Assembly (NCBI GenBank): GCA_007122505.1
Contig: SKTQ01000210.1
Span: forward strand, 1 to 6,507
Length of the DNA stretch: 6,507 bases
Source of the DNA: Bacteroidales bacterium
GTDB taxonomy: Bacteria > Bacteroidota > Bacteroidia > Bacteroidales > UBA7960
Reading direction: 5' to 3'
A program made the translations under genes and the position numbers. A model generated the notes under the pieces. That model was not told the DNA's origin, ran no database searches, and saw only the letters and a list, made by a program, of their open reading frames with translations. Below, piece after piece: positions 1 to 4,305 of this stretch. Every line of letters starts with the position of its first letter. Position 1 is the first letter of the stretch.

Positions 1-223
1 AGGTTTCCACCACCATGAGTAATATGGTAAACACATTAATAAAGGGTACAAGGATAAACAGGAACCACCACAAAGGCTTATTGATCACCTTTAACCAGAT
101 ATAAAAATTATACATTGGAATCAATGCTTCCCATCCCCGGTATCCGGCCTTCATAAAGATTTTGTATAATCCGGCGATGGAAGCCAGGAAAAAAAGGATG
201 GTAAGAATCATATATATGCTCAT
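1..223 (-). CDS. lepB: Signal peptidase I, N-terminal fragment (runs off left edge)
   Basis: Only the first 74 residues are visible; the gene continues past the left edge. Translation from the ATG at 223-221 begins MSIYMILTILFFLASIAGLY and contains AGYRGWEALIPMYNFYIWLK and then NKPLWWFLFILVPFINVF. That is a membrane segment, a short GW-containing loop and a second and third hydrophobic stretch. Bacteroidetes signal peptidases of the S26 family often carry such an N-terminal extension (DUF5684-like) before the catalytic Ser/Lys domain, and lepB normally follows dapB in this operon. The catalytic residues are not in the window, so the assignment rests on this N-terminal pattern and on context. 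An in-frame TAA at 229-227 limits the start to this ATG or the ATG at 211. The gap to dapB is 11 bases, with an A-rich leader and no Shine-Dalgarno sequence. The alternative is a stand-alone small DUF5684-like membrane protein. Confidence 0.72.
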   Translation of the reverse strand, partial: MSIYMILTILFFLASIAGLYKIFMKAGYRGWEALIPMYNFYIWLKVINKPLWWFLFILVPFINVFTILLMVVET

Positions 224-234
224 TTTTTAGCTTT

Positions 235-969
235 TTAAATGTTTAACATATCTTTCATGGTGAAAACCCCTTGCCTGTTGTACACCCATTCGGCAGCGAG
301 TATGGCACCTTCGGCAAACCCTGATCTGTCGTGGGAGCTATGTTTGATTTCGATGGTATCTATCTTCGACTCGTAGAGTACCACATGGGTTCCGGTTACA
401 TCATCCAAGCGATATGACTTAACGGGCAGAAGGTTTTCTTGCCCGGTATATTCGTCGGCGCTGATCCATTTTGTCAGGTTATCTCTTCCTGCAACAATGT
501 CGTTTGCCAAAGCGATGGCTGTGCCGCTGGGCGCATCCAGTTTTTGCGAGTGGTGGCTTTCGACTATCCGGGGGCTATATCCTTTCATTTCTGCCAGCAT
601 GGTACCAAGCTGCCGGTTCAGTTCGAAGAAGATGTTTACACCGATACTGAAATTTGCGGCGTGGAAAAGGCAGCGACGATTTTCCTCACAGCTTTTGACG
701 ATGGCCGGCAGATCGTTGTACCATCCCGTGGTGCCTGTAATGACCGGGATATCCAGTTCGAAGCAGCGTCTGATGTTTTTGGGAGCTGTTTCGGGTGTGG
801 TAAATTCGATGGCTGCATCACAGCCGGCAAGCTGTTCCCGTGACGATGGCCATTGTTCTTCATTGTCAATAATGGCGCCCACGGTATGTTTTCTTTTGAG
901 GGCCATCATTTCGATGGCCTTTCCCATCTTTCCGTAGCCTATGATGGCAATCTTTAATTTTTTTTCCAT
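235..969 (-). CDS. dapB: 4-hydroxy-tetrahydrodipicolinate reductase
   Basis: This cytoplasmic enzyme reduces 4-hydroxy-tetrahydrodipicolinate with NAD(P)H in the diaminopimelate/lysine pathway, which feeds peptidoglycan synthesis. The 244-residue product has the full family layout. The Rossmann nucleotide-binding motif GYGKMG is at 11-16, an acidic residue D35 follows the second strand, and GTTG is at 79-82. NFSIGVN at 106-112 opens the substrate domain. The signature ESHHSQKLDAPSGT at 137-150 contains the expected catalytic His139 and Lys143 (equivalent to E. coli His159 and Lys163). The C-terminal Rossmann return HDRSGFAEGAILAA is at 213-226. It is shorter than the E. coli enzyme (273 residues), as usual in Bacteroidetes. 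I chose the ATG at 969 because the motif-bearing strand starts at residue 5. A longer reading from a GTG at 1005 would overlap the upstream gene by 32 bases and add an unconserved tail. The gap to the upstream DUF5683 stop codon is 4 bases, so translational coupling is likely. Confidence 0.96.
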   Translation of the reverse strand: MEKKLKIAIIGYGKMGKAIEMMALKRKHTVGAIIDNEEQWPSSREQLAGCDAAIEFTTPETAPKNIRRCFELDIPVITGTTGWYNDLPAIVKSCEENRRCLFHAANFSIGVNIFFELNRQLGTMLAEMKGYSPRIVESHHSQKLDAPSGTAIALANDIVAGRDNLTKWISADEYTGQENLLPVKSYRLDDVTGTHVVLYESKIDTIEIKHSSHDRSGFAEGAILAAEWVYNRQGVFTMKDMLNI

Positions 970-973
970 AATA

Positions 974-1609
974 TTAGAACCTGATTCTAAAGGATACTTG
1001 CGCACTTGCCCTGGAACGTCCTTCAGTAAATGATGCCGGATGCATGAAGGGTTCCAGTCCCAGGCTAAGGTCTTCGCCTACATCAAAATTCATCAGATGG
1101 GCATCAACACTGGCATCCAGGATGTTCAGCAGGTAAAGGGCTGCAGTCAGTATATAGGTCACTTCCAGGTTTCGCCGGTAGCCATTCATGAGCCACTCAA
1201 GCCTGTCGGTGGAGTAAAGCGGATAATCATCAACTGTATTGGGATTGCCGTCAACACGGGCGATCCAGGCTTCACGCCACTTTCTGTATTCGGTATTGTT
1301 GAAATCGATAAAATAGGCCAGCGTGCCAAAACCGGCATAGATAATGGGAATTTTCCAGTATTTTCTGTTGTAAACTTGTCCAAGCCCCGGCAATGTTGCC
1401 GACAACATGGCTGCCTTTGCAGGAGAGGGTGCCATAAAATCGGTATCGTACGTAACGGGCGACGGCTGGTTGTTGTTGATCTGGGCAAATGATTTTCCCT
1501 GAGAAATCAGGAAAATGAGTAAGAGCAAAACGAACAGGTGGCAGGGAGAGCAGGTTTTTCCCCGTCTGCAAAAGAATTTTGCCGGCTTATGTTGTTTATT
1601 TATGGTCAC
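974..1609 (-). CDS. DUF5683 family envelope protein
   Basis: This is a 211-residue protein of unknown function, recognised as the DUF5683 family by sequence pattern and by its place between parB and dapB. A basic, cysteine-containing N-terminus (CRRGKTCSPC at 14-23) leads into a hydrophobic signal segment at about 24-38, with a plausible cleavage site after SFA at 40-42. The conserved core begins at about 62 (SPAKAAMLSATLPGLGQVYN), and the lipid-like YWKIPIIYAGFGTLAYFIDF at 84-103 could span or enter a membrane. A second hydrophobic stretch is at about 148-164. The chain ends in RIRF, with a terminal phenylalanine reminiscent of outer-membrane strands, though this is weak evidence. The start is GTG at 1609-1607: an in-frame TAA lies 6 bases upstream (1618-1616), and the next in-frame Met is residue 59, which would lose the signal sequence. 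It sits 17 bases after parB and 4 before dapB. Its role in this operon is unknown. Confidence 0.88.
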   Translation of the reverse strand: MTINKQHKPAKFFCRRGKTCSPCHLFVLLLLIFLISQGKSFAQINNNQPSPVTYDTDFMAPSPAKAAMLSATLPGLGQVYNRKYWKIPIIYAGFGTLAYFIDFNNTEYRKWREAWIARVDGNPNTVDDYPLYSTDRLEWLMNGYRRNLEVTYILTAALYLLNILDASVDAHLMNFDVGEDLSLGLEPFMHPASFTEGRSRASAQVSFRIRF

Positions 1610-1626
1610 CAGGTTTTATTTGCAGA

Positions 1627-2535
1627 CTATTTTTTTAAGAGTGATGCAATGCGTTCAAATTCGCCGGGTGATTTGAAACCAATGACAATGGAACCTTTCC
1701 CTTTTTTGTTGCTTTTGATGGTAATGGTGGTGCTGAATAATTCCTCCAGTTCTTTCTGAAAAGTGAGCTGTGCTTCGGTTGGACCCGGTCGCGTTGTTTT
1801 CCTAAGTTCCGGTTTTTCTTCTTGCTGATCGCTGTCTTCCAGATTTTTTATAATTTCTTCAACCTCCCTTACGGATAGTTGCTGGACCAGGATGTCCTGG
1901 TAAAGGTCATTGAGTGTTTGCAAGTCACGAACAGCCAGTAAAGCTTTGGCATGTCCCATGCTGATCAGTTCCTGTCGCAATCCGATCTGGATATCACCCG
2001 GCAAATTGAGCAGCCGCAGGTGATTGCTGATGGATGGACGGCTTTTCCCCAGCCTTTCGCTCAGTTTTTCCTGCGTGAGTCCGTGATCTTCAATGAGCTG
2101 TTTGTAACCAAGAGCGATTTCGATGGGATTGAGATTCTCCCTTTGGATATTTTCCACGATGGCTATCTCAAGCATAGCGCGGTCTTCAGCGATCACAATA
2201 TAGGCAGGGATGTCAGTCAGTCCGGCCATTTTCGCCGCTTTCAGCCTGCGTTCGCCTGAAACAAGCTGCAGTTTATTGTCTTCGATTTTTCTGAGCGTGA
2301 TGGGCTGAATAACACCTTGTTCTTTGATGGAATTTGCCAATTCGTTCATTGCTTCAGCATCGAAGTTGCTTCTAGGCTGATAAGGGTTCGGTTCAATGAT
2401 GTCAATGGGAACCTTACCAACCGTACCCACGGCAAGCAGATCTTTGTTGACGTCGTAATAGCTTTTGTCTTCAAAGCCTGATCTGTCGAGCAATGCACTC
2501 AGGCCCTTTCCGAGGGCACGTTTTTTGGCGTTCAT
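1627..2535 (-). CDS. parB: Chromosome partitioning protein ParB (Spo0J-like)
   Basis: This is a DNA-binding CTPase clamp that loads at parS sites near the origin and works with ParA in chromosome segregation and SMC loading. The 302-residue protein has all expected parts. A short N-terminal segment (MNAKKRALGKGLSALL) carries the ParA-stimulating basic motif. The ParB/CTP-binding domain at about 41-135 includes GERR at 94-97 and ENIQRENLNP at 128-137. The central helix-turn-helix LTQEKLSERLGKSRPSISNH is at 153-172. A charged linker at about 232-252 leads to the C-terminal dimerisation domain at about 255-302, with GSIVIGFKSPGEFERIASLL at 281-300. No key residue appears to be missing. The start ATG overlaps the parA stop codon (ATGA), so the two are co-translated. 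Length and domain order match chromosomal rather than plasmid ParB proteins. Confidence 0.97.
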   Translation of the reverse strand: MNAKKRALGKGLSALLDRSGFEDKSYYDVNKDLLAVGTVGKVPIDIIEPNPYQPRSNFDAEAMNELANSIKEQGVIQPITLRKIEDNKLQLVSGERRLKAAKMAGLTDIPAYIVIAEDRAMLEIAIVENIQRENLNPIEIALGYKQLIEDHGLTQEKLSERLGKSRPSISNHLRLLNLPGDIQIGLRQELISMGHAKALLAVRDLQTLNDLYQDILVQQLSVREVEEIIKNLEDSDQQEEKPELRKTTRPGPTEAQLTFQKELEELFSTTITIKSNKKGKGSIVIGFKSPGEFERIASLLKK

Positions 2536-3335
2536 ATCTCTATCTTTTTGGCTGCTTTGTCCATTTTGGTCAAGCCATTGTTTTGCAGGATTTCACGTGC
2601 AAGGTTCAGGTGATTCAGCGAACCCCTGCTTTCGGCGTCGTGCATGATAATGGTTTCTCCAAAACTTGGCGCTTCTCCCAGTTTGGTGTTGCGGTATATG
2701 ATCGTTTCAAAGACCAGTTCTCCGAAGTGGGTTTTTACTTCTTCAACAACCTGGTTGGCGAGTCTCAACCGGGAGTCATACATGGTTAACAAAATGCCTT
2801 CTATTTCCAGACCTGTGTTGAGCCGGGTCTGAACAATTTTTATGGTGTTCAGGAGTTTGCCAAGACCTTCCAATGCAAAATATTCGCATTGCACCGGGAT
2901 GATAACCGAATTTGCTGCTGTAAGGGCGTTAACGGTGATCAGGCCTAATGAAGGTGAGCAATCAATGATCACAAAATCATATTGATTCTTTATTTTTTCC
3001 ACCACCTTTCTCATCATTTTTTCCCTGTTAGGCATATTGATCATTTCTATTTCAGCGCCTACCAGATCAATATGCGCAGGGATCAGGTGCAGATTGGGGG
3101 TATTGGTTTCAATGATGATATCTGCAGGATTAACGTCGTCAATGATACATTCGTAAATACTTGTTTTGACATGTTTCGGGTCAATACCAACCCCGGAAGT
3201 GGCATTGGACTGGGGATCGGCATCAATCAAAAGGGTTTTGTATTCAAGCACAGCCAGGCTGGCAGCCAGGTTTATCGCGGTGGTGGTTTTGCCCACTCCC
3301 CCTTTTTGATTGGCAATGGCGATAACTTTATTCAT
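2532..3335 (-). CDS. parA: Chromosome partitioning ATPase ParA (Soj-like)
   Basis: This is a deviant-Walker ATPase that binds DNA nonspecifically as an ATP-bound dimer and is released by ParB, moving the origin region. The 267-residue product contains the deviant Walker A motif KGGVGKTT at 11-18 (signature Lys11 and catalytic Lys16). The A' motif DADPQ is at 38-42, with Asp40 as the expected catalytic acid. The Walker B region VIIDCSPSLG is at 122-131. QCEYFALEGL at 149-158 is the usual adenine/dimer region of Soj proteins. There is no N-terminal DNA-binding domain, as expected for a chromosomal type Ib-like/Soj ParA. I chose the ATG at 3335 because the first strand begins directly after it. 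A TTG at 3371 would add 12 unconserved residues and place the start inside the leader palindrome. It is the first gene of the probable parA-parB-DUF5683-dapB-lepB operon. Confidence 0.97.
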   Translation of the reverse strand: MNKVIAIANQKGGVGKTTTAINLAASLAVLEYKTLLIDADPQSNATSGVGIDPKHVKTSIYECIIDDVNPADIIIETNTPNLHLIPAHIDLVGAEIEMINMPNREKMMRKVVEKIKNQYDFVIIDCSPSLGLITVNALTAANSVIIPVQCEYFALEGLGKLLNTIKIVQTRLNTGLEIEGILLTMYDSRLRLANQVVEEVKTHFGELVFETIIYRNTKLGEAPSFGETIIMHDAESRGSLNHLNLAREILQNNGLTKMDKAAKKIEI

Positions 3336-3357
3336 GGTATGTTGGTATGGAGTAAAC

Positions 3358-3387
3358 GGCTGCAAATACAAGTTTGGATTTGCAGCC
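3358..3387. repeat. 30-bp inverted repeat in parA leader
   Basis: The outer arms GGCTGCAAAT (3358-3367) and ATTTGCAGCC (3378-3387) are perfect reverse complements. Inside them a further 3 bp pair, after one mismatch, around a 2-base centre, so 13 of 15 positions are symmetric. The repeat begins one base downstream of the candidate -7 element and ends 22 bases before the parA ATG. It could be an operator or, as RNA, a leader hairpin. No T tract follows it, so it is not a terminator. The inverted repeat is directly visible; its function is inferred only. Confidence 0.85.
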
Positions 3388-3388
3388 T

Positions 3389-3419
3389 GAACTATACTGT
3401 TTTCTTGCCCAAATGCAAA
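3389..3419 (-). promoter_or_regulatory. Candidate Bacteroidetes-type promoter for parAB operon
   Basis: On the minus strand TTTG (3419-3416) is followed by 19 bases and then TATAGTTC (3396-3389). This approximates the Bacteroidetes primary-sigma consensus TTTG-N19-21-TAnnTTTG, with the last base of the -7 box off consensus. Transcription would start at about 3380-3385, inside the adjacent inverted repeat. It lies between the upstream terminator and parA, where a promoter is expected. Such short motifs arise by chance in AT-rich DNA, so confidence is moderate to low. Confidence 0.35.
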
Positions 3420-3455
3420 ATTACAATTTCTGATTGCTTTGGGACGACTATTTAC

Positions 3456-3498
3456 AAAAAAAAACGAGTAAGACCTGTAAGTGTTTTACGGTCAGACT
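3456..3498 (-). terminator. Probable rho-independent terminator after the membrane-protein gene
   Basis: On the minus strand GACCGTAA (3493-3486), a 5-base loop and TTACaGGTC (3480-3472, one bulged A) form a stem. It can be extended across a symmetric 2x2 internal loop by AGT (3498-3496) with ACT (3469-3467). Two bases later comes a run of nine T (3464-3456). The base of the stem overlaps the TAG stop codon of the upstream gene at 3499-3497. Position and structure fit the end of the GH3/membrane-protein transcription unit and separate it from parAB. Confidence 0.6.
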
Positions 3499-4294
3499 AC
3501 TGCATATTTTCCTGGGTCCAGTCAATTTCAGACCCAAGCAAACTGTGTGGTATCAGATATATCAGGAGTAAAACGATGGAAGCTATCAGCACCCAGGTTC
3601 TGTGGTAAGGGTTTTTCCTGATCTTGAAAAATGCAATGATCCAAAAAATCAGCGAAAAGGCGGTTTTATTATCTGTAAGGTCTGTGCCGAAAGGCCATCC
3701 TGTCCACCAATCGCCAAAAGCATACTTCTGCACTATTGGTCCGAAGATGAGCCCTCCCAATACAAAAGTGACCACCGTCCACATGGTAAACCTGTAGGTT
3801 CGTTCTTTGAAGATTGCTGCGATACCGGCCCGCATGCTAAAGAGCATGGCTGCGAACATAAGGATCACGTGCGGGATCAAAGCCCAGGCCGGCACATCGT
3901 CGCGAAACCGAATAATGATTGGTTCTTCCGAGAGTTTTACCTTTTCTTCTCCTTTTTCAAGGACGATCTGGTACATCACCTTTCCGGCGGCCGGTTGCTG
4001 CGGAATGTATGCAATGAGAAGGTCCTCGTCACGCACTAGGGGAATGGTGTCCCACTGGTCAAAACTGGGATAACGCTTGTATCGGAAATAGCCGTCAACA
4101 TCCCTGTTTTCAACTATTACCTCTGCCGGTGCATCAGTAGGCATGGGAAAACTGCGGATCAGCCTGACGCTGATCTCCTCACCGGCAATTTCCACACTTC
4201 CCCGGTAGGGGTGAGTGGGTCCGGTCATTCGCTGGTATATGGCGCTTGACAATGTGATCACAATGGCAATGATCCAGAATAAAATGTTTTTCAT
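3497..4294 (-). CDS. Unrecognised multi-pass membrane protein with extracytoplasmic domain
   Basis: I do not recognise a named family for this 265-residue protein. It starts with a hydrophobic segment at about 4-19 (signal anchor or signal peptide). A hydrophilic region at about 25-133, rich in predicted beta strands, follows; it includes EVIVENRDVDGYFRYKRYP and alternates charged and hydrophobic residues like an immunoglobulin-like fold. About four hydrophobic helices come next, at 136-153, 169-189, 211-224 and 233-253. Between the third and fourth of the five segments lies the striking motif FGDWWTGWPFGTDLTDNK (193-210), rich in aromatic residues and glycine and probably conserved. No lipobox is visible. 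The gene begins 11 bases after the GH3 fusion gene stops, so they are likely co-transcribed, and a terminator follows it at once. The motif and topology suggest an inner-membrane protein of the cell envelope, but substrate and function cannot be told from the sequence. Confidence 0.85.
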   Translation of the reverse strand: MKNILFWIIAIVITLSSAIYQRMTGPTHPYRGSVEIAGEEISVRLIRSFPMPTDAPAEVIVENRDVDGYFRYKRYPSFDQWDTIPLVRDEDLLIAYIPQQPAAGKVMYQIVLEKGEEKVKLSEEPIIIRFRDDVPAWALIPHVILMFAAMLFSMRAGIAAIFKERTYRFTMWTVVTFVLGGLIFGPIVQKYAFGDWWTGWPFGTDLTDNKTAFSLIFWIIAFFKIRKNPYHRTWVLIASIVLLLIYLIPHSLLGSEIDWTQENMQ

Positions 4295-4305
4295 TAGCTG
4301 CTCAG

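Noticed and set aside
439..937. Two overlapping plus-strand open frames (134 and 146 codons) opposite dapB.
   Set aside because: They lie wholly antisense to a well-motif-supported dapB and have no recognisable domain; their compositions read as antisense shadows.
974..990. Small inverted repeat TTAGAA-N5-TTCTAA just upstream of the dapB start.
   Set aside because: A six-pair AT-rich stem within the last codons of DUF5683 is weak and may be chance; there is no T tract and no sign of regulation.
970..1005. Longer dapB start at a GTG at 1005.
   Set aside because: It would add 12 unconserved residues and overlap the DUF5683 gene; the ATG at 969 puts the Rossmann strand at the usual position.
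3336..3371. Longer parA start at a TTG at 3371.
   Set aside because: It adds 12 unconserved residues and starts inside the palindrome; ParA proteins normally begin a few residues before the first strand, as from the ATG at 3335.
2982..3608. A 208-codon plus-strand frame crossing parA, the intergenic region and the end of the membrane-protein gene.
   Set aside because: It is antisense to a certain gene for most of its length, crosses the terminator and promoter region, and shows no coherent domain. The open frame follows from the codon pattern of parA.
3866..3871. Second CACGTG hexamer as a possible parS core.
   Set aside because: The flanks (GAT before, CGG after) do not continue the parS arms; a six-base palindrome is expected by chance in this length.
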